Source: Annulohypoxylon bovei var. microspora | Lineage: Eukaryota; Ascomycota; Sordariomycetes; Xylariales; Hypoxylaceae | DNA length: 47,506 nt | Reading direction: 5' to 3' | Assembly: GCA_022836615.1 (NCBI GenBank) | Contig: MU405410.1 | Location: 1-47,506, forward strand | Part shown: positions 21,781 to 33,305 of the stretch, piece after piece | Position numbering within the stretch: position 1 is the first letter of the stretch | Layout: every line of letters starts with the position of its first letter | The notes under the pieces: model-generated | Database searches by the model: none | Told to the model about the DNA's origin: nothing | Seen by the model: only the letters and a program-made list of their open reading frames with translations | Made by a program: the position numbers and the translations under genes

Positions 21781-23068
21781 ATAAAATTTTTAAAGTTTTT
21801 TTTTTTTTTTTTTAATACGGCTTTTTATAATGTCCGGGAAAACGCGACTTACGTAAGCTTTAAGGCATTTTTGCTTTCTTAAAATTACGGGGACCGGGAA
21901 AAAGAAAAAAAAGACCTTAAAAATTTTTCTTCGTAGAAAGTTATTAGTTAAGAAAAGGTCCAAGAAAAGGGGTGGAAAACGGGGTAAAAAACGGGGTGGA
22001 AAAAAGGTAAAAAAAAAGGTGGGAAACGAGGTGAAAAAAAGAGGCAATAAGGTGGAAAAAAAGATAAAATCCGTCCGGAAAACGTTATTAATCATTTAAT
22101 TAATTGATTTTTAACTTAATAATTAATTAATTAATTAATTAATTGATTTATTAATTAATTAAAACTTTAATTAAAAAGCTGGTTTAAAAATTAATTAAAA
22201 AACTGGTTTAAAAGTTAATTAAAAAATGGTTAATTTATTAATTTATTAATTAATTAATTTATTAATTAATTAATTAATTTAATACCTGGTTAATTAATTA
22301 ATTAATTAATTAATTACTTGTTTAATTAATTTAATAATTAATTAATTAATTAATTAATTAATTAATTAACTAATTAAAACCTTGGTTTAAAAGCTGGTTA
22401 ATTTAATAATTAATTAAATAATTAATTAATTTATTTATTTACTTACGTACGTATAAATTAAACAACGGGTTAAATAACTTATTAATTTATTAATAAAAAA
22501 AACACATTCCCATATAAAAGGCTCCCACCGCCCCTTAAACCCCCGGATTTTAACTTTAATCTTAACTTTATTTTTAACTTTAATTTTATTTTTACCTTTA
22601 ACTTTAATTTAACCATTAACTTTACGTGGTTTTAAAGCTTTACGTGGTTTTAAAAGTTTACGTGGTTTTAAAAACCTGATTTTTAATATAAATTAATTCG
22701 TTTTTATATAATTAAATAAAAGCTTTTAATGGGGGTAATTAATTAATTATTAAAAAAGTGGCCTTTACGCGCGAAAAATGGTTTAAAAATAATTTAACAC
22801 GTGGTTTTTAAAAAGTAATTAATTAAAAAAATGGCTTAAAAAGTTATTAAATGCGCCGCCAATTAAAAAATAAGTTTGAAAAAATACATTTAATTAAAAA
22901 AGTAAATGAATTTAATTAATTAAAAGCGTTTTATTAATATTAATTAAATTCGAAAAAGTTTATTAATTATTTATTAATTTTTTATTAATTACTTTATTAA
23001 TTATTTTATTAATTATTTACGTAATTTTTAAATTTTCGAATTTAAACGTAATAATGTTTTCCGAATAA
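21781..23068 (-). repeat. Repeat R1, copy A
   Basis: Reverse-complement match to 39340-39738 plus 40608-41231 and, more diverged, to 36125-37188. Ordered landmarks on this strand are TGTCCGGGAAAACGCG, a G-rich minisatellite of GGTGGAAAACGGGG-like units (21960-22075), long (AATT)n tracts (22090-22440), CTCCCACCGCCCCTTAAACC, three repeats of TTTACGTGGTTTTAAA (22621-22675), and AT-rich DNA to 23068. Length is about 1.29 kb. No protein coding was seen; the 101-codon minus frame across the minisatellite is a by-product of low-complexity DNA. Confidence 0.75.
22090..22440. repeat. (AATT)n microsatellite blocks within R1 copy A
   Basis: Repeated TTAATTAA tetranucleotide runs broken by ACTGGTTTAAAA- and CCTGGTTAA-like spacers. 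The corresponding part of copy B (40800-40920) is shorter, so this block has expanded or contracted. Confidence 0.7.
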
Positions 23069-24436
23069 ATAATAAAAATATAATAAAAAAAGTTACGAAA
23101 AATAATTAAATTTTTTATAATTTTTATAAATTATAAAAATTTAAAATATTTTATAATTATTTATATATTAAATAAACGTTAAATATATTAAAAATAAATT
23201 TTATTAAAATTTAATTTTATTATAAAATACCGGGCCGATAAAAAAATAAAATAATTTAATGTTTTATTAAAATAAAATTAAAATATCTTAATAAATTAAA
23301 AAATTAAAAAAATAATAAATCGTATATAACATTTATTTAAATAAAAATAATCACTTTTAATAAAATTAAAAATAATAAATATTTAAATATTTTTAATAAA
23401 TATTATTAAAATATTAAAAAAAATATTAAAATAAAAGTTATTATATACCCGTGGTTATGTAATTAAATTTAAACTTTATATAAAATTTTTTTATTTCGTA
23501 AAAAATTATAATAATTTTAAACTTTATTATTTATTTTTACATGCGATCGTAATTTACGAATAATTTAATTTTTATAAAAATTTTATTTAATTAATAAAAA
23601 AAATAACACCGGAATAAAACTTCGTAATTATATTTATTAAAAAAAAATTTATAATAAAAATTTATAAACTTTATAAAATTAAAAAGTTATTAAAAATATA
23701 AATTTTAAAATAATTTATAAAATTATGAATAAAAAAAATCGTTATTTTTTAATAATTTTTAAAAATTATAAAATTTTAATTATTAAATATAATTTAAACG
23801 ATAAAAAAATTATATCGTTTAAAAATTAAACGTGAATATTAAATTAAAAGTTTTTTAAAACGATTATAATTATAAAATAAAATATATAAAATTTTTATAA
23901 AAATTACGATATTTATAACCGAATTTACGTTTAATAAATTAAATGAAAAAATTATTAAACCTTTTATTTATTTTTAATTATTATTTTTTAAAATTATTTA
24001 TTAATTTTATAATAAAAATATTAATAAAAAAACTTTTAATATTTAATAATAATTATTTATCGGTTATTAAAATAAATTTTATTAAAAACGATAAATATTA
24101 TAAAAATTAAAACGTATATTATAAAATTTATATATATTTACGTTAAATATTATAATTTTTTTATAATAATAATATTAAATTAAAAAAATAATTAAATAAA
24201 TACATTTTAAATTAAACTTTATAAATTTATAAAAATAATATAACGTTTATTTATTATTTTTAATTTAAAAATTTAAAAATTTATAAAAAAATAAATTAAA
24301 AAATATAAATACATTTATAATATTTTTTAATTTACGTATAATTTAATTAATTAAAAATATTATTTATAACGATAATAACCATTAATAATAAAAATATAAT
24401 AATTAAATTAAATTTTTTTATATAACGTATAAATAT
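23069..24436 (+). pseudogene. Outer Ty3/gypsy element, 5' part (RNase H to integrase region), RIPed
   Basis: Aligns collinearly with 28545-29845 of the inner element over about 1.3 kb, apart from a ~180-bp extra segment at 23423-23600. The region at about 24240-24340 corresponds to the part of the inner copy where a degraded integrase motif (HPQTDGQTERVN-like) can be read. The left end abuts repeat R1, so RT and the 5' LTR of this copy are not present here. Interrupted at the right by the inner element. Confidence 0.7.
23423..23600. mobile_element. Short insert S (~180 bp), solo-LTR-like
   Basis: The outer gypsy copy has this segment where the inner copy (28900-28925) reads straight through. 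Landmarks are GTTATTATATACCCGTGG, AATTAAATTTAAACTTTATA and ACATGCGATCGTAATTTACG. Homologous segments lie at 39140-39325 and, as a left half only, at 42862-42950. The borders are within A-rich runs, so the target duplication is uncertain. Confidence 0.6.
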
Positions 24437-24746
24437 TATTACGAATTAAAAACTTAAAAAGTTAATTAAAATAAAAATTAACGCGAATTTATATTATAAT
24501 TATAAATATAATAAACGTAGGTTTTTATAATAAAGTTATTAATAATTTTAAATAAGTTATAAAAGTTATTAAAACACGTATAAAAAAGGTTTTTACGTTA
24601 ATTAATTAAATTTATATTTTTAAATATAAATATTATAATTTTAAAAACGAAAAATTCTTATTTTTCTTTTTTTTTTATTAATGAAAATAATTTTATTTTT
24701 AATTTTATATAATATAAGTTTACCGTTATTTATAAGAACCGTTATA
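24437..24746 (+). repeat. 5' LTR of the inner gypsy element
   Basis: Starts TATTACGAATTAAAAACTTA and ends AACCGTTATA. The least mutated relative (42953) starts TATTACGGGTTAAAGATTCGG, pointing to an ancestral TGTTACGGGT-type end common in fungal gypsy LTRs. It matches 30506-30802 and 42953-43260. Confidence 0.85.
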
Positions 24747-25164
24747 TATTTTTATTAATTATTTTTTAATTAATAAAAGTTTTTAAAAAAACGTTTATCG
24801 TATTAAACGATAATTTAATATATAAATATCTTTTAAATAATAAACAATTAAATTTTTATAATATTAATTGTTTTTTATTAACACGATTTAAATTTATATA
24901 AACTTTTTAATAACTTTTTTAATAATTTTATAAATAATTTATTAAATAATTTTAATTTATTTTACGAAATTAAAAAAATGGCTTTAATTAAAAATAAACG
25001 TTTAATTTAAGTTAATAAATAAAAAAATTTCTCGATACATATAATTATATTAAATTTTTTTATTTTAAAAAACTTAATATATTTCGGATTAAAAAAAATT
25101 AAATGTTTAAAAATTATGTTTTTAATTTTAATTAAAAAACGGTAACGTTTAATATAATAATTTA
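24747..25164 (+). pseudogene. Inner gypsy: leader/gag-side region before MITE-A
   Basis: Collinear with 43261-43671 of the truncated copy. It should include the primer-binding site and 5' gag, but no readable motif remains. Its last 8 bases (25157-25164, ATAATTTA) are the target duplicated by MITE-A. Confidence 0.6.
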
Positions 25165-25905
25165 GAGCGTTGTTATCCGGGCTATGTCCTTTTTGTTATC
25201 CGGGCTATGTCACGTGATTCCGGGTAATTTTTATTTTTAAAATCCGGAAACCCGGGCCTTTTCGTTTCCATTTTATAATAACTTTACCACCGTTATAGCT
25301 ACCATTTTATAATTATATTCATTCGATAGCTAAAAGAATTATGCAATGAATAAAATTGGTTGCATCGAAATCGAACAAGAATCGGACGAGATATAACGAT
25401 TCTTTTATAATACATGATTTTTATATATACTTTCTTTCATATCTTTGCGAATTAAATCGATAGAATTTTAGAACCTTTTTTATAAAATCTAGAATTAAAT
25501 CTTGAATTGAATAAACTTAACTTCAATTTTATATCTATATTATTCGTTGAGATATTATAAGATATATGTAAAAGGGATATAAAAATTAAATTATTAAGTG
25601 TTCGATTAGGTGGGTGGTGGGGTAAAAGGCCTGGAAACCCACTGTAGCGTACGCTATAACGCCTTTTACACTTCAAACGCTTATAACTTTCCCAATACCT
25701 GTCCAAATCAAGTGCAACCAATTATATTCGATGCAGTTGAACTTTAGCATTCTAATGATGTTGAATATATACAACTAGGTGGTATATCCGTCAAGTTATG
25801 GCAAAATGAATGGTAAAAAGCCCGGGTTTTCGAATTTGGTGGGGTGATTTTATGGCGGGGTATAGCCCGGATAACAAAAAGGACATAGCCCGGATAACAA
25901 CGCTC
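25165..25905. mobile_element. MITE-A, copy 2 (741 bp, 8-bp target duplication, empty site known)
   Basis: Termini GAGCGTTGTTATCCGGGC and its inverted match are perfect here. ATAATTTA at 25157-25164 and 25906-25913 is the 8-bp duplication. The paralogous gypsy copy reads AATATAATAATTTAATATAA without interruption at about 43666-43681, which proves both boundaries. Arms keep the doubled TTGTTATCCGGGCTATGTC motif, and subterminal AAACCCGGGC blocks extend the inverted similarity to roughly 100 bp. Interior frames (89 codons, minus, 25452-25721) are partly shared with copy 1 but show no known domain. It is much less RIPed than its host. Confidence 0.92.
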
Positions 25906-25913
25906 ATAATTTA

Positions 25914-27700
25914 ATATAAAAAAGCTTAATAAAAAATATAATAATTAAGTTTTTATTTAAGTTTTAATTAAGAAATTTAAAAATAAATAATCGATTTAAA
26001 CCGTTTATTAAAACTTAATTAAAATGTATTAAAATGTTTTTTAATATTTCGGCGATTTTTTTATTAACTTCGAAAATAAATTAATTTTAATTAACGGGTT
26101 AAATTAAAAAAGGGAAAATAAAATTAATTATATTAATCCAAAATTAAATAATAAATTAAAGAATATTTTTATAATAAAAAAATTAAATAAAAAAAATTAT
26201 AATAAATAAATGATTAAAATTAACGATATAACGGTTAAAATGGAAAAAGTATTAAATTATAAAAAAAAAACCGTTTTATAACCATTTAATACGAAGGAAT
26301 ATTTAATTAAAAAGCCGTTAATTTTATTAATATAATAATTATTTAAAAACAAAGATTAAAATTTAATAAAAACGGAAATATAATTATAAGTGAAATAAAT
26401 TATATAATTTTAATTATTATAATAATTATAACGATAAATTAAATAAATGATTCGTATTAAAATAATAATAATTTATTAAAAATATAATAAAAATTAAATT
26501 AAAAGTTTAAGAAATTTAAAAAAAAAATATTTATTATATAAAAATAAAATATTTTATAATGGTTTATTCGTTATTTTAAATTACATTTTAATTAAATTAT
26601 AATAACGAAAATAATACGTTATAAATGATTATTATAAAAGCTTAAAATAATTAAAATGTTAAAAATAATTATAAATTATTAAAATGTTTAAAAAACGAAT
26701 AATTTTTAAACGAAATTATATTTAAAAATTAATATTAAGATTTATAAATATTAAAAAACTTTTAAATAAAATATATATATATATATTTTTTAATCGAAAT
26801 TTTATTAAATAAATCAAAGTTTATTAATACGTTTATAAATTTAAAATGTTTAATATATTTAATATTTAATAAAAGATTTATATAATAAATAAAATTATCG
26901 CGTATATTTATTTAAAAAAAAAATAATTAAAAATAAGGGATTTTATACGATTAATAGGTTTATATATATAAAAATTAATATAAACGGTAAAAAAACGAAT
27001 ATAAGGTTATATTATTTCAAATTTCGCGTTTTTTTTAATATTAAAAAATTTATAAATGAAATAAAACGACATTATTTATAAAGTAAAAAAAAAGTCGATT
27101 AAAATAAATTTAAAAAAATACGATTTAATAATATATAAAAAAAATTAAAACATTATTTAAACATTTTATAACATTAAAATAAAATGTTTATAAATTAAAA
27201 AAATTAAATATATAATAAGAAATATGTTTTTAATATTTATAATTTAAGAAAAAAAACGTTAATATAAAAAAAACGGCGAGGACGTTTAAATCTTTAATAC
27301 CATTATATAAAATATTAATATCGTATTAAAAAAAAAAGGAAAAATTTATAATTAATTAAATTTAAAAAACATTATTTAATAAATTAAAAAATTAAATCAA
27401 AGACTTTTTAAATAATAAAAATATAATATTATTATTATTAAAATTAAGGTTAAATATTAAAATTAATTTATAAAAAACGATTAAAATAAAAAAAAGAAGT
27501 TTTATAAAAGCTTTAATATAATATATTAAAAAAAAAGTTTTTAATATTATAAAAAACCTTAATAAATTTATTAAATAAAAAATAAATTAAGCTTAATAAT
27601 TCTTTAAAAAAAGCATTAATATTATTTATAAAAAAATTAAAAAACAACCTTTAATTATATATAAATTATAAAACTTTTAACGTTATTTTAATATATAATT
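25914..27700 (+). pseudogene. Inner gypsy: gag and protease region, RIPed
   Basis: Collinear with 43681-45438 of the truncated copy at high similarity. Position between the 5' LTR and RT implies gag followed by the aspartic protease. No zinc knuckle or DTG/DSG motif could be read through the mutations. Confidence 0.55.
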
Positions 27701-28560
27701 ATTATTTATTATTATTAATTAAAAAAACCTTTTGATTTTTTTATAAAATTAAATGGTTAATTAAAATTAATATTAAAATTATATTTTATAAATTACGAAT
27801 AAAAAAAATAAATAAATAAAAAACCACTTTTTACATTTAATTTAAAGCTTTTAAATAATTAATTATATTTTTTAAATTATATAAAACATTAATGGTATTT
27901 TAATATTATATTAATAAAACTTTATTCGATTTTTTAAATGATTATTATTTAACGTATATAAAGAATATAATACTTTATTTAAATAAATCTTATAAAGATT
28001 ATATAAATAAAATTAAAATAATATTAAAACGCTTTAATAATATTAATTTAAAATTAAATTTTTTTAAATGTTTTTTTATTATAAAAGAAATTAAATACCT
28101 AGGTTTTATCGTTATAATGAAAAAAAAATTAAAGTAAATTTTAATAAAGTTATAATTATTAAAAAGTGGGAATTATTTACGAATATATAAGAAATTCGTA
28201 GTTTTTTAAGGTTTACGAATTTTTATAAAACATTTATTAAAAAGTTTAATAAATTAATTATTTTTTTAACCATTTTAATAAAAAAAAAAGCTTTTTTTTA
28301 AATAAAGGTAAAAAATAAACGCGGCGTTTAAAGAATTAAAATATTTATTTATTATTATATTGATTTTAATTTATTAAAACCTTAATTAAAAAATGTATTT
28401 AAAAACGGATTATTCGGGGTAAGTTTTAAAAGCTTACTTTTTATAAAAAAATTATAATGAAATGTTAAAACTTATGGTTTATTATTTAATAAAATTATTA
28501 TTAATTAAATGTAATTATAAAATATATAATAAAAATTTTTAACGATTATTAAAATAATAA
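27701..28560 (+). pseudogene. Inner gypsy: reverse transcriptase and RNase H remnants
   Basis: In one plus frame, interrupted by stops, the translation shows YINKTLFDFLND, then TYIKNIILYLNKS (degraded form of the YLDDILIYS catalytic box, near 27952), then LKLNFFKCFF and KEIKYLGFIV, and then EIRSFLRFTNFYKTFIKKF. This order is diagnostic of Ty3/gypsy RT palm and thumb. Near 28380-28560 KTDYSG and CNYKIYNKNF match the RNase H LETDAS and CNYEIYDKE regions. Replacement of Asp by Asn or Lys at the YxDD position would abolish activity even without the stops. Confidence 0.85.
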
Positions 28561-30505
28561 AAATATAATAAAAAAAATTATAAAAAATGGTTAAACTTTT
28601 TATAATTTTTATAAATTATAAGAATTTAAAATATTTTATAATTATTTATAAATTAAATAAACGTTAAATACGTTAAAAGTAAATTTTATTAAAATTTAAT
28701 TTTATTATAAAATATTAAATTAATAAAAAAATAAAACGATTTAATATTTTATTAAAATAAAGTTAAAATATTTTAATAAATTAAAAAAATAAAAAAATAA
28801 TAAATTATATGTAACGTTTATTTAAATAAAAATGGTTATTTTTAATAAAAACGATGGTAATAAATATTTAAATGTTTTTAACGAATATTATTAAAATGTT
28901 AAAAAAAGTAATAATATCGGATTAAAGTTTTATAATTATATTTATTAAAAAGAAATCTTTTATAACGAAAATTTATAAGTTTTATAAAATTAAAAGGTTA
29001 TTAAAAATATAAACTTTAAAACGATTTATAAAATTATTAATAAAAGCGATTATTAATTTTTATTAATTTTAAAAAATTAAAAAATTTTAATTATTAAATA
29101 TAATTTAAATAATAAAAAAATTATATCGTTTAAAAAATAAATATGAATATCGGATTAAAAGCCTTTTAAAACGGTTATAATTTAAAATGTTTACGATTTT
29201 TACGTTACGGGTTATTTAAAAAAAAATATTATTACGATCGTTTTAAAGTTTTTTTATTAATTAATTATAAAATAAAATATATAAAAGTTTTATAAAAATT
29301 ATAATATTTATAACCGAATTTATGTTTAATGAATTTAACGAAAAAAGTTATTAAAACTTTTATTTATTTTTAATTATTATTTTTTAAAGTTATGTATTAA
29401 TTTTATAATAAAAATATTAAAAAAAAAACCTTTAATATTTAATAATAATTATTTATTAATTATTAAAATAAGTTTTATTAAAAATAATAAATATTATAAA
29501 AGTTAAAACGTATATTATAAAGTTTATATATATTTATGTTAAATATTATAACTTTTTTACGACGGTAATATTAAACCGAAAAAATAATTAAACGAATGTA
29601 TTTTAAATAAAACTTTATGAATTAATAAAAGTAATATAACGTTTATTTATTATTTTTAATTTAAAAATTAATAAATTTATAAAAAAAATAAATTAAAAAA
29701 AATAAATATATTTACGGTGTTTTTTAATTTACGTATAATTTAATTAATTAAAAATGTTATTTATAATAATAATAACCATTAATAATTAAAATATAATGGT
29801 TAAATTAAACTTTTTTTATATAACGTATAAATATTACGTATATTTAATTAAATAAATTATTAATAAAACCTTAAATAAATTCTTTAAAAAATAATAAATT
29901 ATAAACTTTATAATTAAAATTAAAAAAATTAATAAATACATTTAAATTATTATAATTATAATTTAAAAACGTATAAAACGTATAATAAATTAATTTTAAT
30001 TAAAGGACTTTAAATATAAAATAAACGATAAAGTTTAATTAAATTTAAAAAATATTATAATATTATAATTTAAAAAAAATTCTTTTAATTATATACGAAA
30101 TATAAGGTAATTAAAGTAATTAACTTTTATATAATAAAATTAAACGTATTTATAAAAATTTAACCACGATTTTATACCGAATTATTTAAATTAATAATTA
30201 TAAATTTATTATTATTTTAAATATAAAACGACGTTTAACCACCACTTTTTATTAATTAAAATGGTAAAAACTTTAAATATATTATTAAAGAAATTTTAAG
30301 ATCGGAAAATAAGCGTAAAAAACGGGGCGCACGTAAAATAATATTAATTAAATAAAAAAATTACGTAATATTAATGTAAAAACTTCGAAAAAAATTAAAA
30401 AATATAAAAACTTTAAAAACGTTTTATTAACGATTTAAAATAAAAAACGAGGTAAACGAAAAAATTTTTATAATTATAAGTTTTAAAAAATGAAAAAAAA
30501 AATAT
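28561..30505 (+). pseudogene. Inner gypsy: integrase and 3' region, RIPed
   Basis: Follows RNase H as expected. Around 29640-29745 a broken frame can be matched to the integrase segment HPQTDGQTERVN with a following FNLRIIQLIKNV-like stretch. It ends at the 3' LTR. The segment 29100-29300 contains ~100 bp (ACGGGTTATTTAAAAAAAA and following) absent from the outer copy. Confidence 0.6.
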
Positions 30506-30802
30506 TATTACGAATTAAAAACTTAAAAAATTAATTAAAATAAAACTTAATGCGAGTTTACATTATAATTATAAACGTAATAAACGTAAATTTTTATAAT
30601 AAAATTATTAATAATTTTAAATAAGTTATTAAAATTATTAAAATATATATAAAAAAAAAATTTACGTTAATTAATTTAATTTATATTTTTAAATATAAAT
30701 ATCGTAATTTTAAAAATAAATTTTTTTTTTTCATTAATAAAAATAACTTTATTTTTAATTTTATATAATATAAATTTATTATTATTTATAAAAATTATTA
30801 TA
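30506..30802 (+). repeat. 3' LTR of the inner gypsy element
   Basis: Partner of 24437-24746, slightly shorter through small deletions, ending AATTATTATA before the AATAT duplication. Confidence 0.85.
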
Positions 30803-31110
30803 AATATTATATATATTTAATTAAATAAATTATTTAAAAAATAATAAATCGTAAATTTTATAATTAAAATTAAAAAAATTATTAAATACGTTTAAATTAT
30901 TATAATTATAATTTAAAAATATATAAAATATATAATAAATTAATTTCGATTAAAAAACTTTAAATATAAAATAAACGATAAAATTTAATTAAATTTAAAA
31001 AATATCGTAATATTATAATTTAAAAAATTTTTAATTATACGCGAAATATAAAATAATTAAAATAATTAACTTTTATATAATAAAATTAAATATATTTACG
31101 AAAATTTAAT
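30803..31110 (+). pseudogene. Outer Ty3/gypsy element, 3' continuation
   Basis: Resumes the outer copy exactly where the inner element broke it: it aligns with about 29845-30160 of the inner copy. It then ends at MITE-B copy 3. The remainder of the outer element and its 3' LTR were not identified beyond 31817. Confidence 0.75.
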
Positions 31111-31817
31111 AAATAATATTAATTACGTTATATATATATCGTTGGTTTACCACGTTATATATAAAATGTCGTAAAATATTTTAAGTTTTATATAAATCGT
31201 TATATAATTAAAAGGATTAATTTTTTATTAAATTTAATTAATTTAATTCGTTTTTTTATATATTTATTTTTAATTTATTTTAATTTTTCGTTTTTTATTT
31301 TTTTAATTCAAGGTTTTATTTTTTATAATTATACGATTAAATAAATTTCGAAAAACGCGTTCGAATAAATTAATTTATACGCCTTATAAATTATTATATA
31401 ATTAATAAATTAAATTAAAAAATAATCGCATATAAAATAAAAAAAATATTATAAAATCATTTTAATAAAAAACTTTTAAATACATTTATTTTTTAATTTA
31501 ATTTATCATTTATATAATAATTTATAAAATATGTAAATTAAATTAATCGAAAATGCATTTCGAAGTTTATTTAATTATATAATTATAAAAAATAAAACGT
31601 AAAATTAAAAAATTAAAAAATTAAAAATTAAAATAAATTATAAATAAATGTAAACGCGTGGATTTTTTTAAATTTAATTAAAAATGCGCGCGAAATAAAT
31701 ATTAAAAATATATATATTTATATATAAATTTATATAACGAGGAAAATATTTATAATGTTCGGTTCGTATATAACGTAAAAAATTTACGATATATATATAA
31801 CGCGGTTAATATTATTT
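31111..31817. mobile_element. MITE-B, copy 3 (RIP-mutated)
   Basis: Left end AAATAATATTAATTACG and right end GCGGTTAATATTATTT are RIP forms of the MITE-B termini. The block AACGCGTGGATTTTTTTAAA (31655-31675) followed by AATGCGCGCGAAATAAATATT matches copy 1 at 18486-18540. The arms stay complementary in outline. The flanks AATTTAAT and TAAATTAA do not give a clear 8-bp duplication, so one flank may have rearranged. Confidence 0.75.
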
Positions 31818-32215
31818 TAAATTAAATAATTAAATTAAATAATTATTTAATTTAATAAAAAAAATTTAAAAAAAAATATTAATATTAAATAAAAAAAAAA
31901 AAAATTTATTTATTATTAATTTAAAAATTAATAAAAATTTATTATTATTATATTTTTAAATTTACATATTACGATACGTTATAACACGAAGTTTTCGTCG
32001 AAACGAAAATATATACCCCGATTTCGAAATCCGAAATTTAACCGTAAAAACCGATGGTTCGATTCTTAGTTTTATTTTTTTTTTATATTCGTAACCGGCG
32101 TTAAAGGTTTATTCGGGCCGTTGCCGCGTTTTTTATAAATTTTTAACGTTAACCGTTCGTTATTAATTATTTTATTTTTTACACGTTATTATTTCGTATA
32201 ATATTACTTCGTATA
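31818..32215. other. RIP tract with a tRNA-derived repeat remnant
   Basis: AT-rich up to about 31970, then mixed composition. GGTTCGATTCT at 32056-32066 is a one-mismatch Pol III B box on the plus strand, followed by a T-rich run and a GGCGTTAAAGG tail. It parallels the repeats at 8727-8855 and 33670-33810. Confidence 0.45.
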
Positions 32216-32740
32216 TTATTTTTTTAATTCGTTTCGGTTTTATACGTTTTTTATTTTTTTATACGTTATTTTATTTTTTTATACGTTTTAATTTTATATA
32301 TTACTTTATATTACTTTTTTTATACGTTATTTCTTTTTTATACGCCTTGGTTTTATATGTTATTCCTTCGGTTTATTTTAATTTTATACGTTTTTTATTT
32401 TTTTATACGATATTTTATTTTCGTTATTTTCGTAAATTATTTTATTTTAATTTTTTATTAATTTTTATTTCGTATATTTTAATTTTATACGTTACTTTTT
32501 CGGTTTATTTCGGTTTTATACGTTTTTTATTTTTTTATATATTATTTTATTTTTTTATACGTTATTATTTTTATATTTTATTTTATTTTATTTTTTCGTT
32601 CGTTTCGTTTCCGTATATTATTTTATTTTTTTATATATTATTTTTTTTAAACGTTTTAATTTTATTTTTCGGTTTTTTATATAATATATTTTTTATTTAT
32701 TTTTTAAATCGAATATTTAAACCGGTACGATAACCGGTTT
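32216..32740. repeat. T-rich tandem repeat (about 130-bp period)
   Basis: Blocks of TTTTATACGTTTTTTATTTTT recur near 32233, 32385 and 32514, with CTTCGGTTTATTT / TTTCGGTTTATTT marking equivalent positions (about 131 bp apart). The plus strand is strongly pyrimidine-rich. The 128-codon plus frame (32347-32733) is only this array read in the one frame without stops, giving an F/Y/I-rich repetitive peptide; it is not considered a gene. Confidence 0.7.
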
Positions 32741-33055
32741 AAAAAATAATTTAAAAATTAATTTAATAAATAATTTAATAAATAATTTAATAAACGATTT
32801 AAAAAATAATTAATTTAATAATTAAAAATGAGTTTTTTAAAATAATACATTTAATTAAATTTATTATTAAAGTTTTTAATTAATTAAATTTTATTAAAAA
32901 AATTAAATTAAATTATTTTATAATAATATATTTAATTAAATATACGATTAAAGTTTTTAATTAATTAAATTTTATTAAAAAAATTAAATTATTATTATTA
33001 AAATAAAATTTAAAAAAATGGAATTAATCCCGATTAAAATTAATGGAATTAATGT
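32741..33055. other. AT-rich spacer with short tandem duplications
   Basis: Includes repeats of AATTTAATAAATAATTTAAT (32755-32815) and two ~100-bp blocks ending GTTTTTAATTAATTAAATTTT at about 32870 and 32950. No gene. Confidence 0.5.
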
Positions 33056-33305
33056 TACGAAGGGCGTAAATTTAAAGTGGCGTAAAGGCGATTTTATTCG
33101 TACGGTTATTTAAAAATAACAAAGTTACGGAAAAGGAAAAGATTTTTAACGCCGCGGCGTTAACTAAGCTTTTTACATGCAAAAAAGTAATAAATAATTA
33201 CTTATTTTCACCGTTTTATTTATCGCTTTATAAATAACTTTTTTTTTATTTTTTATTTTTTTATGTACCATGTTCCACCTTTTATGATTTAAACCATGGT
33301 TTAAA
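33056..33305. repeat. Repeat R2, copy 1 (~250 bp)
   Basis: Direct match to 38650-38905. Landmarks are GGCGTAAATTTAAAGTGGCG, a palindrome TAACGCCGCGGCGTTA (33150-33165 region), AAGCTTTTTACATG, a TTTATCGCTTT block, and TTTAAACCATGGTTTAAA, a long perfect palindrome. Neither copy is coding. Palindrome-rich, ~250 bp and dispersed, it looks like a small non-autonomous element. Confidence 0.7.

Larger units (their letters stand above)
24437..30802 (+). mobile_element. Inner Ty3/gypsy LTR retrotransposon, RIP-inactivated, with MITE-A inside
   Basis: Bounded by LTRs 24437-24746 and 30506-30802 and flanked by AATAT at 24432-24436 and 30803-30807, a 5-bp duplication as expected for Ty3/gypsy integrase. 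The uninterrupted target is visible in the element's own copy of the site at about 29835-29860. Net length without MITE-A is about 5.6 kb, normal for the superfamily. Orientation is plus, from readable RT, RNase H and integrase remnants in that order. Every frame is full of stops produced by C-to-T change, so nothing functional is encoded. Confidence 0.88.

Noticed and set aside
21790..22095. 101-codon minus frame rich in Phe and Pro
   Set aside because: Reading through the purine/pyrimidine minisatellite of repeat R1; low complexity.
32347..32733. 128-codon plus-strand frame rich in Phe, Tyr and Ile
   Set aside because: It is one stop-free frame of a T-rich tandem array in RIPed DNA. The hydrophobicity comes from TTT/TAT codons and not from membrane-protein design.
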